64,000 nucleotides of DNA from JACMLD01 sp038207265 (GCA_038207265.1 JBBQZZ010000008.1:132005-196004), one strand, 5' to 3'; numbered from the stretch's first letter, positions 52,336 to 62,192 are shown. The notes: a model not told the origin generated them from the letters alone. Numbers and translations: made by a program.

Positions 52336-53748
52336 ATGTTTATTAAACAATTGTATACAGGTTGTCTCAGTGAAGCAGCTTATTATATTGAAAGTAATGG
52401 GGAAGCTGCTGTAATTGATCCTTTACGCGATACAGATGAATACCTTGCGCTGGCAGCGGAACGCGGTGCAAGTATTAAATATATTTTTGAAACACATTTT
52501 CACGCAGATTTTGTCAGCGGACACATAGACCTCGGAAAGAAAACAGGTGCACCCATTGTTTACGGTCCCGGAACTGTAACCAACTATCCTGTCATTGTTG
52601 CAACAGATGGCGAGATATTTAAGCTCGGTGCAATAACCATTGAAATACTTCATACCCCCGGTCATACACTTGAATCTGCCTGTTACCTGCTTCGCGATGA
52701 GATGGATAAAGCGCATGCAATTTTCACGGGCGATACATTGTTTGTTGGTGATGTAGGAAGACCGGACCTGGCGCAAAAAGAAAATGAAATCACTATGGAA
52801 GATTTGGCAGGCATGTTATACGATAGCCTGCAAAATAAAATTATCAATTTGCCCGACGATGTACTGGTGTATCCTGCGCATGGTCCGGGCAGTAGTTGCG
52901 GCAAAAACTTAGGTCCCAATACTTCCAGTACTATTGGCGAAGAAAAGCGAACCAATTATGCGTTGCAGGCCCTGTCCAAACCCGAATTTATAAAAGTGGT
53001 AACAGATGGACTTGCAGCACCGCCCCAGTATTTTCCCATCAATGCAAAAATTAACAAAGAAGGTTACGAAAGCCTGGATGCTGTACTAAAAAAAGCATTG
53101 GTTCCAATGAAAGTCGAAGCATTTAAAGAAAAGATGCAAGACGAAAATGTGATTGTATTGGATACGCGCGATTCAGTTGTTTTTGTAAATGGATTCATTC
53201 CTGCTTCTATTAGTATAGGGCTGGACGGTCGTTTTGCCGAATGGGCCGGTATGTTATTGCCCTTTGATAAACCAATTATCATGGTAACAACCGCTGGCAG
53301 AGAAGAGGAAACAACGGTGCGACTGGCTAGAGTAGGTTTTTCAACGATTGAAGGATATTTAAAAGGTGGTTTTGATGCCTGGCAAAATGCCGGAGAGAAG
53401 ATAGATATGATCATAGAAGTTGAAGCAGATGAACTGGCAATGGATTATCCTCACGATCCTAAATTGACATTGGTAGATGTAAGAAGAGAACCAGAATTTG
53501 CAGATGGTCATATTAAAGGAGCCGTCAACATACCATTAAATGAAATGACAGATCCTGCAAGCATGGCTAACCTGGATGAAAATCAAAACATCTATGTACA
53601 TTGCGCCGGAGGCTATCGCAGTATTATTGCCGCCTCATTGTTGAAAAGACAGGGTATACATAATTTACGCAATATCGCAGGCGGTTTTGACAAGATAAAA
53701 CTGCAGAAAAATATTCCTGTTGAAAAGGAAACAAGTGTATTGAATTAA
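52336..53748 (+). CDS. metallo-beta-lactamase-fold persulfide dioxygenase-like protein with two rhodanese domains
   Basis: About 470 residues from MFIKQLYTG; the frame open from 52261 covers the terminator and is rejected. The MBL domain (about 1-240) has the metal motif THFHADFVSGH (His54, His56, Asp58, His63), HTPGHT and GDTLFVGDVGRPDL, as in ETHE1-like persulfide dioxygenases. The first rhodanese domain (about 265-360) has no catalytic Cys (VTTAGREEE). The second (about 375-465) has it in VHCAGGYRS. It probably oxidises persulfide or moves sulfane sulfur; with arsR upstream a role in sulfide detoxification is likely. Confidence 0.9.
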   Translation: MFIKQLYTGCLSEAAYYIESNGEAAVIDPLRDTDEYLALAAERGASIKYIFETHFHADFVSGHIDLGKKTGAPIVYGPGTVTNYPVIVATDGEIFKLGAITIEILHTPGHTLESACYLLRDEMDKAHAIFTGDTLFVGDVGRPDLAQKENEITMEDLAGMLYDSLQNKIINLPDDVLVYPAHGPGSSCGKNLGPNTSSTIGEEKRTNYALQALSKPEFIKVVTDGLAAPPQYFPINAKINKEGYESLDAVLKKALVPMKVEAFKEKMQDENVIVLDTRDSVVFVNGFIPASISIGLDGRFAEWAGMLLPFDKPIIMVTTAGREEETTVRLARVGFSTIEGYLKGGFDAWQNAGEKIDMIIEVEADELAMDYPHDPKLTLVDVRREPEFADGHIKGAVNIPLNEMTDPASMANLDENQNIYVHCAGGYRSIIAASLLKRQGIHNLRNIAGGFDKIKLQKNIPVEKETSVLN

Positions 53749-53823
53749 TTAGAAGAGAATGCGATTTGATTCAAAGCAAGCTAGGAAATAAATAATTCTT
53801 CTTGTTTTTTTTCAGGCTGCAAC

Positions 53824-54717
53824 TTATTTTACTATAGTATCCACCCATAACTTTTCATATTCATTTTTCCAGGGATGCTTCCAACGTTTATGGCTCCAGA
53901 GATAGCCGGATGGATTTTCGCGTATGCTTTTTTCAAGGGAAGCTGCATATATTTTCGTGAGTTCTCCTTCTTTTAAATTACCGGGATCTTTGATCAGCAT
54001 TTTTGCATCCAGGTAATAATAACCTCTGCGTTGTTTTATAACAGCAATATAAGTTACAGGTATATTACCCAGCCTCGCACCTTTTTCTGGTCCTTGTAAA
54101 AAAGCTGTTGGAGTATGAAGGAAACTGAGCCAATAACTTTTGGACGGATTAGACGGACTCTGATCGGCAATCAATGCAAGGATGTACTTATCTCTCCGAT
54201 ATGGAAGCATGGCCCGGCGCATATCATTATAGGGCAATAGTTTTGTTCCAAAACGATTTCGTATATAATAAAACAGGCGATCCATTATTTCGCTGCTGAT
54301 GGGTGAATAAACACCCAGGAATTTGAACTGCGTTGCTCCTGGCATCACTGCATTACCCCACTCCCAGTTAAACTGATGGCCCAAAAGCACATGACAGGAA
54401 CGACCACTCGCAAATATTTCATCATACACAGAAAGATTATGGCTAACGCGTTTATTGAGTTGCAGGGATGAAATGCTCATCAGTTTAATGGTCTCAGTCC
54501 AATTATCACAGAAGTTGCGGTAAAACTCTTTTGCGATTTTTTTTCTTTCCGCATCGTTTTTTTCAGGGAATGCCGACATTAGATTGTGCGTTACAACCGT
54601 TTTGCGATAGCGCACTACATAATAAATAATGAAATAAAAAAAATCAGACAACAGGTAAAGTAAAGTAAATGGCAACAAAGAAATTGCGTAAAAGATTCCA
54701 AAAACAATATAATACAT
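53824..54717 (-). CDS. LpxL-like lipid A/lysophospholipid acyltransferase
   Basis: A 297-residue member of the LpxL/HtrB family, with an N-terminal membrane segment (about 1-30), the acyltransferase motif LGHQFNWEWG (His-x4-Glu), ADQSPSNPSKSYWLSFLHTPTAF in the middle (about 187-209) and the closing SGYLWSHKRWKHPW. Such enzymes add secondary acyl chains to lipid A; in Bacteroidota some make other amino-acid or sphingo-type lipids. A close paralogue follows upstream. Confidence 0.88.
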   Translation of the reverse strand: MYYIVFGIFYAISLLPFTLLYLLSDFFYFIIYYVVRYRKTVVTHNLMSAFPEKNDAERKKIAKEFYRNFCDNWTETIKLMSISSLQLNKRVSHNLSVYDEIFASGRSCHVLLGHQFNWEWGNAVMPGATQFKFLGVYSPISSEIMDRLFYYIRNRFGTKLLPYNDMRRAMLPYRRDKYILALIADQSPSNPSKSYWLSFLHTPTAFLQGPEKGARLGNIPVTYIAVIKQRRGYYYLDAKMLIKDPGNLKEGELTKIYAASLEKSIRENPSGYLWSHKRWKHPWKNEYEKLWVDTIVK

Positions 54718-54842
54718 GCGTGGATAGTCTTAAACAAGAAGTAAATTTTATAGCAAAAATCCAGCCTTTCTGTTTTATTGCGAATAATTAATTAACATTC
54801 GCAGGTTGGTCTTTGCATTGAAAAAAAGTGATTATATACGAA

Positions 54843-55754
54843 TCAGACTCCTGTGGCCAAAGCGGGTTTACCGCTTCCGATCCAAAGCGATGCATATTCC
54901 TCTTTCCATGTATGTTTCCATCTTTTGTGGCTCCACAAATAATTAGAAGGATTTTTCCGGATACAATCTTCAATATAACGCACAAACCGCATCGTAAGTT
55001 CTCCTTCCGGTAATTGCAGTGGTTCGGTGGTTACAAGTGTGGTTTCAAAATGATAACAACCTCTTTTTGTTTTATTGAAAGTAACAAATATAACTGCTGT
55101 ATCATTTAAACGGGCTCCTTTTTCCGGACCGGCAACAAATGGGGTGGGTTTATTAAAAAAAGAAATCCAGAAAACGCTGTTAAGATTACCCGGATTTTGA
55201 TCTGCCGCAAGCGCCAGTATATATTTTCCATTTGCATATTGCGCAAATGATTTTTTAAAATCTGTAGCAGGGATTAAAATGGTGCCAAATCTTTTACGCA
55301 GGTTGTAAAAAATCTGGTTAAGGGGTTTATTGCTAATGGGCATATAAACACCGAGGAAAGGATATTTAACTTTTTTTGCAATGGCCCACTGTACAATTTC
55401 CCAGTTAAAATTATGACCCGCATGAAATTGAATGTTTTTTCCGCAACGGTAGGCTTCTTCAATTGCGCTGAAATCTCCTGTAACTTTTTTTGCTGCACCA
55501 GCATCGCTGATAGAAAGCATGTTGATGACTTCAATAAAAGTATCTATGAAATTGTGGTAAAATGCTTTGGCAATAACTGTCTTCTCAGTTTCAGTTTTAT
55601 CCGGAAATGCAATACCCAGGTTCTTCATCACCACATCTCTGCGGTATTTAATTATGTAATAGAGAAGTCCATAAATACCATCACCAATAAAATATAAAAT
55701 ACGCAATGGCAACAATGAAATGATATAGAGCAAACCGTAAATGAGATAGTACAT
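54843..55754 (-). CDS. LpxL-like lipid A/lysophospholipid acyltransferase, paralogue
   Basis: A 303-residue protein of the same family, alignable over its full length with the neighbour: an N-terminal membrane segment, AGHNFNWEIVQW (His-x4-Glu), ADQNPGNLNSVFWISFFNKPTPF (about 190-212) and SNYLWSHKRWKHTW near the end. The pair lies head to tail with 125 bases between, which suggests a gene duplication. A TANNTTTG box lies 7 bases before the ATG. Confidence 0.88.
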   Translation of the reverse strand: MYYLIYGLLYIISLLPLRILYFIGDGIYGLLYYIIKYRRDVVMKNLGIAFPDKTETEKTVIAKAFYHNFIDTFIEVINMLSISDAGAAKKVTGDFSAIEEAYRCGKNIQFHAGHNFNWEIVQWAIAKKVKYPFLGVYMPISNKPLNQIFYNLRKRFGTILIPATDFKKSFAQYANGKYILALAADQNPGNLNSVFWISFFNKPTPFVAGPEKGARLNDTAVIFVTFNKTKRGCYHFETTLVTTEPLQLPEGELTMRFVRYIEDCIRKNPSNYLWSHKRWKHTWKEEYASLWIGSGKPALATGV

Positions 55755-55761
55755 GGAAGCA

Positions 55762-55769
55762 CAAATATA
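55762..55769 (-). promoter_or_regulatory. putative -7 box directly before the second LpxL-like gene
   Basis: On the minus strand TATATTTG, an exact match, ends 7 bases before the ATG and predicts a leader of a few bases at most. No -33 TTG at the ideal distance is seen. Confidence 0.38.
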
Positions 55770-55838
55770 AGAAAGTGCTGGTTGTTAAGCCATGATCTCA
55801 AAACGGTATCAGAAGGAAGTAGTTGACGACTGCTGCAT

Positions 55839-57440
55839 TTAAATTACAATATTCTGTACCATTCCACTTTTGCCGGGATAGTCCGTATTGAAATGAAGTC
55901 CCCTGCTTTCGTGACGAAGCTGTGCACATTTTACAACGAGGTAGGCAACTGTGATCATATTGCGCAACTCGCATAATTGGGGAGACACCGTAGTGGTTTC
56001 ATATAATTGTTCTGTCTCTTCCCATAATAAATCAAGTCTTTTCATGGCTCTCTGCAAACGTATATTGGTACGAACAATTCCAACATAATCACTCATCAGC
56101 AATTGAAGTTCCTTCAGACTTTGGGTTATGAGGATCATTTCTTTTGGCTGGGTAGTGCCGTCTGTTCTCCAGTCGGGTAAATTATCTTTGAAAGAAATAG
56201 TTTTAATTTTTTCAACTGCATCCACATAACAACGATGACCAAACACCATGGCTTCGAGCAATGAATTACTGGCAAGCCGGTTGGCACCGTGCAAACCGGT
56301 ACTTGCACATTCACCTGCTGCATATAAATTCCGGATGGAAGTTTTACCCCATTCATCCGTTTTGATGCCACCACAACTATAATGAGCGGCCGGTGCAACA
56401 GGTATCATCTGTTTGGTAATGTCTACCCCAACGGTTAAACATTTTTCATAGATGTTTGGAAAATGGTGAATGAATTTATCCTTGTCCATATGCCGGCAAT
56501 CCAGGTAAACATATTCTGTACCTGTTATTTTCATTTCACTATCAATGGCCCGTGCAACAATATCCCTTGGTGCTAAATCTTTGCGTGCATCATAGCGTTC
56601 CATAAAGGCATCGCCATTTTTGTTGCGTAAAATACCGCCATCGCCACGTACTGCTTCGGTAATTAAGAATGCCTGTCCACCTACACCCGGTTCATACAAT
56701 GCCGTTGGATGAAATTGAATAAATTCCATGTTTTCAACGCGACCTTTTGCACGATGTACCATTGATACACCATCCCCTGTTGCAATGGATGGATTGGTGG
56801 TAGTTCTGTAAATCTGTCCATTGCCTCCTGTTGCCAGTAATACAATCTTCGCCACAATTTTTTCAATGTGATTGGTTTGGAGGTTCAAAGCATATACGCC
56901 ATAACATGTTACATCCGGCGTTGCTTTGGTAACCAGGTAACCAAGATGGTGCTGTGTAATTAAATCAAGAACAAAACAGTGTTTAATAATTTCAATATTT
57001 TTTTGTTTGATCACTGTGTCAACCAATGCCCGTTCCATTTCTTTACCGGTTACATCTTTGTGATGCAGGATGCGGTATTCGCTGTGACCCCCTTCTTTTC
57101 CCAGGGCATAGTCCCCGTCAGGCTCTTTATCAAACTGTGCTCCCCATTCAATGAGTTCCCTTATCCTGTCTACACCTTCTTTTACTACAATTTCTACAAT
57201 ATGTTCGTTGCACAGTCCATCGCCGGCAATCAATGTGTCTTCTATATGTTTATCAAAACTGTCGTTATCATTGTCCCATACACCTGCAATACCACCCTGT
57301 GCATACTTGGTATTGGTTTCATCAGTTTTTGTTTTAGTAATAACCGTGATTTTTTTATCGGGATAGTGTTGGGCTACTTTCAAAGCATAGGTAAGTCCCG
57401 CGATACCTGAACCTACTACCAAAAAATCTGTCTGAATCAT
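55839..57440 (-). CDS. nadB: L-aspartate oxidase
   Basis: A 533-residue flavoenzyme that oxidises L-aspartate to iminoaspartate, the first step of NAD synthesis. It has the FAD motif VVGSGIAGLTYAL, KYAQGGIAGVW, the HHKDVTGKEMERALVDTV region, ATGGNGQIYRTTTNPSIATGDG (about 201-222), and GLHGANRLASNSLLEA. nadA and nadC are not adjacent. It lies alone on the minus strand upstream of the acyltransferases. Confidence 0.95.
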   Translation of the reverse strand: MIQTDFLVVGSGIAGLTYALKVAQHYPDKKITVITKTKTDETNTKYAQGGIAGVWDNDNDSFDKHIEDTLIAGDGLCNEHIVEIVVKEGVDRIRELIEWGAQFDKEPDGDYALGKEGGHSEYRILHHKDVTGKEMERALVDTVIKQKNIEIIKHCFVLDLITQHHLGYLVTKATPDVTCYGVYALNLQTNHIEKIVAKIVLLATGGNGQIYRTTTNPSIATGDGVSMVHRAKGRVENMEFIQFHPTALYEPGVGGQAFLITEAVRGDGGILRNKNGDAFMERYDARKDLAPRDIVARAIDSEMKITGTEYVYLDCRHMDKDKFIHHFPNIYEKCLTVGVDITKQMIPVAPAAHYSCGGIKTDEWGKTSIRNLYAAGECASTGLHGANRLASNSLLEAMVFGHRCYVDAVEKIKTISFKDNLPDWRTDGTTQPKEMILITQSLKELQLLMSDYVGIVRTNIRLQRAMKRLDLLWEETEQLYETTTVSPQLCELRNMITVAYLVVKCAQLRHESRGLHFNTDYPGKSGMVQNIVI

Positions 57441-57510
57441 AATAATATTTTATGAGCAACTGCTTTTACTTTATATGAACCGTTAATGGTAGTTTTTTCC
57501 ATTAAAAAGC

Positions 57511-58221
57511 TCAGGTGTTTGATTGAACATTAACCGGGGTTGCTTTCACAGCGGCAAGATACTGCAAAGAACCATTTACAATGGCAAATTGAGCCAGTCC
57601 ATACGTTAACATAATAAAAAAGCCCGCCAATGGAAAATGTTCGTAGAATTTATTATAGGCAAGCAGCGAGTCTGATGTTACAAATAAGGCGGCTCCTATT
57701 AGCCACCATTGTGCCGTTCTTAACGGTTTAAAAGAAGTATGCATTGCAGTAATCAACATTACAGAAATAATGATCGCGTAAACGAGTACAGGTATTTTTA
57801 AATCGCTAAGATGACTATATAACAAAAAATAAAATGCAGTCGTGTACAAAGCAACAGCAGCTATGCGAAAAATATTCCAGGGTTTTTTTATTTTTTCTGT
57901 TTTTCGGATGGACAGGAAAAAGAAAATATAAATAATATGTGCAATAAGAAAACTCACAAGACCTGCTATAAAATATACAGGGTTCTTATCTTCCATCATC
58001 AATAACAGATCACCCAACCACGAAAAAAGCAAAGCAAAGAGAATATAGTATCGTGTGGTAGAAAAACCATAAGATGAAAACAGGAACCAAACAGCAAGTG
58101 CAGGCATGAGCAATGGTTTGCTGAACTGCCCCAAACTGTTCAGGTTGTTTGTAGTGGACAAAAGTTCAAGCAAAAAGTCAATAAAAAATAAATATAGTAA
58201 AGGCTTGCGGTTCATGATCAA
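57511..58221 (-). CDS. YhhN-family membrane protein (lysoplasmalogenase-like)
   Basis: A 236-residue protein with about eight membrane helices and YhhN/TMEM86 features: KPLLMPALAVWF early, FSWLGDLLLM, and MLTYGLAQFAIVNGSL near the end. The family includes lysoplasmalogenases, but bacterial activity varies. It overlaps the upstream lipoprotein gene by 4 bases, so the two are co-translated. Confidence 0.85.
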   Translation of the reverse strand: MIMNRKPLLYLFFIDFLLELLSTTNNLNSLGQFSKPLLMPALAVWFLFSSYGFSTTRYYILFALLFSWLGDLLLMMEDKNPVYFIAGLVSFLIAHIIYIFFFLSIRKTEKIKKPWNIFRIAAVALYTTAFYFLLYSHLSDLKIPVLVYAIIISVMLITAMHTSFKPLRTAQWWLIGAALFVTSDSLLAYNKFYEHFPLAGFFIMLTYGLAQFAIVNGSLQYLAAVKATPVNVQSNT

Positions 58222-59012
58222 TATTCCACTTCAAGCGCCAGCAATTCGGGATGTTCAAATGTTTCCATAAGATCTGTGGTCAGGCTCACAGTTTTCTTAT
58301 CATCGCTCAGTAAAGCTTTGCTATTGCTTACTTTTTTTATTGCACGGGGTAGTTTTACAGATAATGTATAATTCATTTGTCCCATCATGCCGCTCATTTG
58401 TTTCATTTCTTCCAACTTTATGGCTTTTATAAATTCTTCATAACGTTCTTTGTTTACTTTCCTGCTGTACAGCCCGTCTTTTACCGAGATGTCATATACA
58501 GAAGCTATCTGGGGCATCCCCTTATCATTACTTCCTTCGCCCGCACTGGAATCACTGCCACCGCCCATTGGCAATTGTTTGCCTTTTCCCATCCCGTCAA
58601 ACATGTTTTTCAAACCAGTTGAATTGTTGAGGCTGGCATATAACTGCTGCAATTGATCTGCTGATTTAAATGGAAACTGCATATCAAACTTACCAATGCC
58701 CTGGTTCATATTCATTACAAGATGAACCTTACCATCACGCAAGAGCGCTTTTTTATCTGCGGGAACAGATTTTGCAGTATCTACATAATCCTTCATCTGC
58801 ATGGTTGTATCAAATGCTTTATCCAGTCCCTGCTTCTGCAGATCATCAGCAGAAGCAAATCCTTTCATCATTTCGAGCATTTTGCTCAAATCTGTTTTGA
58901 TTGCCAGTGTACCACTGCCGTCTTTTTTTATTTCAACTTCTTCACGGGTATCCATGCAAGATGCAAATATCAGGGGTAGTACAACAATCCACAGCGTTTG
59001 TATTGATCTCAT
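58218..59012 (-). CDS. lipoprotein of unknown function
   Basis: A 264-residue lipoprotein with Cys19 in IFASC. It opens with EVEIKKDGSGTLAIKTDLSKMLEMM (about 24-48), a pattern of charged strands seen in several uncharacterised Bacteroidota lipoproteins, and has a Met/Gly/Ser-rich linker (about 139-165). I know no function. Its stop overlaps the YhhN gene by 4 bases, and the aldose epimerase gene ends 27 bases upstream. Confidence 0.72.
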   Translation of the reverse strand: MRSIQTLWIVVLPLIFASCMDTREEVEIKKDGSGTLAIKTDLSKMLEMMKGFASADDLQKQGLDKAFDTTMQMKDYVDTAKSVPADKKALLRDGKVHLVMNMNQGIGKFDMQFPFKSADQLQQLYASLNNSTGLKNMFDGMGKGKQLPMGGGSDSSAGEGSNDKGMPQIASVYDISVKDGLYSRKVNKERYEEFIKAIKLEEMKQMSGMMGQMNYTLSVKLPRAIKKVSNSKALLSDDKKTVSLTTDLMETFEHPELLALEVEY

Positions 59013-59039
59013 AAAAATTAATTTAAGGAAAGGTAAATT

Positions 59040-59993
59040 TTATTTGCCAGTAAGCTGGTAATGTACTGTAAAAGTATTTGTATGACGCGCTGCCAGCATC
59101 AGCAAGCCCATTTTGTTGTTGAATGCATCCGGTGCGGCGCTCAAATTTTCTATCGCAATACTATTGCGGTGCGGCGGTGTAAAAATTTGCAGGTATGGAT
59201 AACTGCTATCGGGAAAAAAATTCAATTGAAGCTGCCTGGAATCATTTCTCAAAGTACATGCGGCATGGCCTTCGTCTATATTCAGGATAAAACAATTGTC
59301 CAGCACGGTATCACCAATTATTTTTTCTTCATTAAATTCATTGTACTCCAATACATGCCCTGTAGGAATCAATTTGTCATCGAATTCCAGCATTGCATCG
59401 GCGTTAAAATACAATTGCCAGTCATTTATTTTTCCACCCAGTTTGAAATAAGGGTGCCAGCCATCGGCAATTGGTATTGGTAAATCGTCCAGGTTGATGA
59501 TTGTGGTCTGAACCTGTAAAATATTCTGTGGTTTCAGCGCATAGCGAATTTCACAGCGGTAGTTAAACGGGTAACCTTCATCATCTTCTTTGTAGTTGTA
59601 TTTAAAAGTAACGCTTGCCTGTTCATCATCGGCAAAATCGGTTACACGAAAAAATGGTTTGTTATAGAGTAAGCCATGTATGGCAGAACCATCCAAAAAT
59701 TTTTCTGGAAATTCAAATTCAACGCCATCATACAAATATTTACCTTCCTGTATACGGCATACAAAAGGAGAGAGCTTGCTGCTTTTGAAACTGGTGGCCA
59801 GGTTTTTGTCAAGGTCTTCTGCATCGGTGTAATGGTCAATTATGTTTGCAGGGCCGTCGTTGGTGTTGATGGAGAATCCATGTAACATGGCTCCAAATTT
59901 TGGTGCAATTGAAATCAAAGTCTGGCTGGATTCATCTTTTAGGTTTACCAGGTCAATACCTTTTTCTGAAGAATTGAATATTTTAAATGCCAT
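59040..59993 (-). CDS. aldose 1-epimerase family protein
   Basis: A 317-residue beta-sandwich protein of the galactose-mutarotase fold. Candidate catalytic His are in DGSAIHGLLYNKPF and in IADGWHPYFKLG, and the closing strand has PYLQIFTPPHRNSIAIENLSAAPDAF (about 271-296), which resembles the C-terminal Glu-bearing region. It likely interconverts sugar anomers; the substrate is not evident. Confidence 0.88.
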   Translation of the reverse strand: MAFKIFNSSEKGIDLVNLKDESSQTLISIAPKFGAMLHGFSINTNDGPANIIDHYTDAEDLDKNLATSFKSSKLSPFVCRIQEGKYLYDGVEFEFPEKFLDGSAIHGLLYNKPFFRVTDFADDEQASVTFKYNYKEDDEGYPFNYRCEIRYALKPQNILQVQTTIINLDDLPIPIADGWHPYFKLGGKINDWQLYFNADAMLEFDDKLIPTGHVLEYNEFNEEKIIGDTVLDNCFILNIDEGHAACTLRNDSRQLQLNFFPDSSYPYLQIFTPPHRNSIAIENLSAAPDAFNNKMGLLMLAARHTNTFTVHYQLTGK

Positions 59994-60126
59994 ATCGGTT
60001 AAATAAATAAAATAGGATTGTTCAATTGCACGATTGTCTTAATTACCAGGCTGAATAAATTATTAAAAAGTTAAACGATGAAGTAATTTGCATCGGCAGA
60101 ACAAATTTAGTTTTTTGAGACAGAAA

Positions 60127-62130
60127 TTATTTTATCACTGGTTCAATCCAGACTTCATTTTCTTTGAGTAACCGGATAAGTTCATCAACGGCAATTGCGC
60201 TGTCCACATTTCTTTTCATAATTTCTTTTCCTTTATACAATGTAATCTTGCCCGTGCCGCTACCAACATAACCAAAATCAGCATCTGCCATTTCTCCCGG
60301 CCCATTTACAATACATCCCATTATAGCAATTTTAAGTCCTTTGAGATGATTGGTGACAGCCCGGATTTTTGCGGTGGTTTCCTGCAAATCAAATAATGTT
60401 CTGCCGCAACTTGGACAACTAATGTATTCCGTTTTTGAAATTCTTGTTCTTGTAGCCTGTAAAATTGAGAAGCTGGTATTATTTATAAACTGGTGATTGT
60501 TTTTTGTTTCTAAATAAGTGCGGCCACTAACTTTTTTTTGCTGCAGTTTGGAAGGATCGTTCATCAACCAGATACCGTCTCCCATTCCTTCCAACAACAA
60601 CGCGCCGGCATCAGTAGAAAAATGAATGAGTTGTTCATCGATGGTTTGTTCATGGCTTTCAACCACCAGGATAACCGGGCACAATATATTTTGATTCATT
60701 AATTCCATAATAAAACGCCGTACAGAGGGCATTGCATGCGGGTGCGATGACCACAGGCATAATACTACGGTATCATCCTTTCTTATTTGTTGTAATATTT
60801 CATTTGCATCTTCGCTATTGCTGTCTACTGCGATAAAATTAATGCTGGCGGAACGCTCGCCGTGTTGCAGGTATGCCTGGCTATCAAAAAGTGGAAGATA
60901 TTTTTGTTTGTCAGCAAGATTTAACCAGGTTTCATAATCGCACAAAACTTTTAATGTACCGGGCAATGCAAAATCAATTGTCTTTTTTCCGGTATAAATG
61001 TAATCTGCTGCTCCATCACTGATAAACCATTTGTCGGTAGCTATATGGTAAGTATAACCAATAGATTGCAAAGCTGTGCGTTCAATAACAGGGACTTTCA
61101 TAAAATCGGCTATCACTACAGGAACACTTTTTCTACCAATATTATTAATAGTACGGGTTTCTCTTTTTTTATATTCAAAAGGAGAGTAGGGAATGTTTTC
61201 GATTGCAGGAATAGTATTCCTATTTCCAGATTTTAATTCATGGTCCCGGCCTGCATATCTTTTCACCAAATCTTTGCATACAGGAATTTCATACTCGGGA
61301 TCTTCGGTGAGTGATACACGAATGGTATCACCTATACCGTCTTCTAATAAAGTGCCGATACCTATAGCAGATTTTATTCTTCCATCTTCACCATCACCCG
61401 CTTCTGTAACACCCAGGTGCAAGGGGTAGCAGGCATTAAATTCATTTGACATTGTTTGCAACAGCAACCGGTATGCTTGTACCATTACAAGCGGATTACT
61501 GCTTTTCATACTTAAAATGATATTGTGAAATTGTTCTCCGCGGGCGATGCGTAAAAACTCCATGGCACTTTCTACCATACCATTGGCAGTATCACCATAG
61601 CGACTCATGATGCGATCACTTAATGAACCATGATTGGTACCAATGCGCATAGCAGTACCATATTCTTTGCAGATTTTTACCAGTGGTGTAAAGCGTTCAC
61701 GGATACGATCAATTTCCTCACCGTATTCTGCATCTGTGTATTCCAGCTGTTCAAATTTTTTCTTGTCCACATAATTGCCCGGGTTTACTCTTACTTTTTC
61801 AACGATGCGTGCAGCAATTTCGGCAGCATTGGGCGTAAAATGAATATCTGCAACCAGTGGTGTTGTATACCCTCTTTTGCGTAACTCTTTTTTTATATTC
61901 AGTAGGTTTTCTGCTTCATTTTTGCTTGGGGCAGTAATACGAACCAATTCTGCCCCGGCTTCTATACAACGGATGGATTGCGCAACTGTGGCCATCGTAT
62001 CCATTGTATCGGTAGTGGTCATGGTTTGTATTCTGATTGGGTGGAAATTACCAAGCAGCAGGTCACCAACTTTCACTTCCAGGGTTGACAGGCGTTTAAA
62101 TTCAGTGAGCGAGTTACAGTACAATTGCAT
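60127..62130 (-). CDS. ispG: (E)-4-hydroxy-3-methylbut-2-enyl-diphosphate synthase, long form
   Basis: A 667-residue IspG that acts late in the non-mevalonate isoprenoid pathway. The TIM-barrel part (about 1-285) has VADIHFTPNAAEIAARIVEKVRVNPGNY (about 94-121) and LHLGVTEAGDGEDG. A large extra domain (about 300-570), found in the plant/Chlamydia/Bacteroidota type, separates it from the iron-sulfur part with SCPSCGRTLFDLQ and GCIVNGPGEMADADFGYVG. The three cluster Cys are present. An exact -7 box lies upstream. Confidence 0.96.
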   Translation of the reverse strand: MQLYCNSLTEFKRLSTLEVKVGDLLLGNFHPIRIQTMTTTDTMDTMATVAQSIRCIEAGAELVRITAPSKNEAENLLNIKKELRKRGYTTPLVADIHFTPNAAEIAARIVEKVRVNPGNYVDKKKFEQLEYTDAEYGEEIDRIRERFTPLVKICKEYGTAMRIGTNHGSLSDRIMSRYGDTANGMVESAMEFLRIARGEQFHNIILSMKSSNPLVMVQAYRLLLQTMSNEFNACYPLHLGVTEAGDGEDGRIKSAIGIGTLLEDGIGDTIRVSLTEDPEYEIPVCKDLVKRYAGRDHELKSGNRNTIPAIENIPYSPFEYKKRETRTINNIGRKSVPVVIADFMKVPVIERTALQSIGYTYHIATDKWFISDGAADYIYTGKKTIDFALPGTLKVLCDYETWLNLADKQKYLPLFDSQAYLQHGERSASINFIAVDSNSEDANEILQQIRKDDTVVLCLWSSHPHAMPSVRRFIMELMNQNILCPVILVVESHEQTIDEQLIHFSTDAGALLLEGMGDGIWLMNDPSKLQQKKVSGRTYLETKNNHQFINNTSFSILQATRTRISKTEYISCPSCGRTLFDLQETTAKIRAVTNHLKGLKIAIMGCIVNGPGEMADADFGYVGSGTGKITLYKGKEIMKRNVDSAIAVDELIRLLKENEVWIEPVIK

Positions 62131-62155
62131 ACAATGCGCTAATTTTAAGTAATTG

Positions 62156-62163
62156 CAAAAATA
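62156..62163 (-). promoter_or_regulatory. putative -7 promoter box of ispG
   Basis: On the minus strand TATTTTTG, an exact TANNTTTG match, lies 25 bases before the ispG ATG, in the gap between divergent genes. Confidence 0.45.
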
Positions 62164-62192
62164 ACGATTGAAACGCTATCAGTTTGAATTAC

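Noticed and set aside
57483..57505. ttaatgg/ccattaa hairpin between nadB and the YhhN gene
   Set aside because: It is short and A/T-rich with no T run, so it was not called a terminator.
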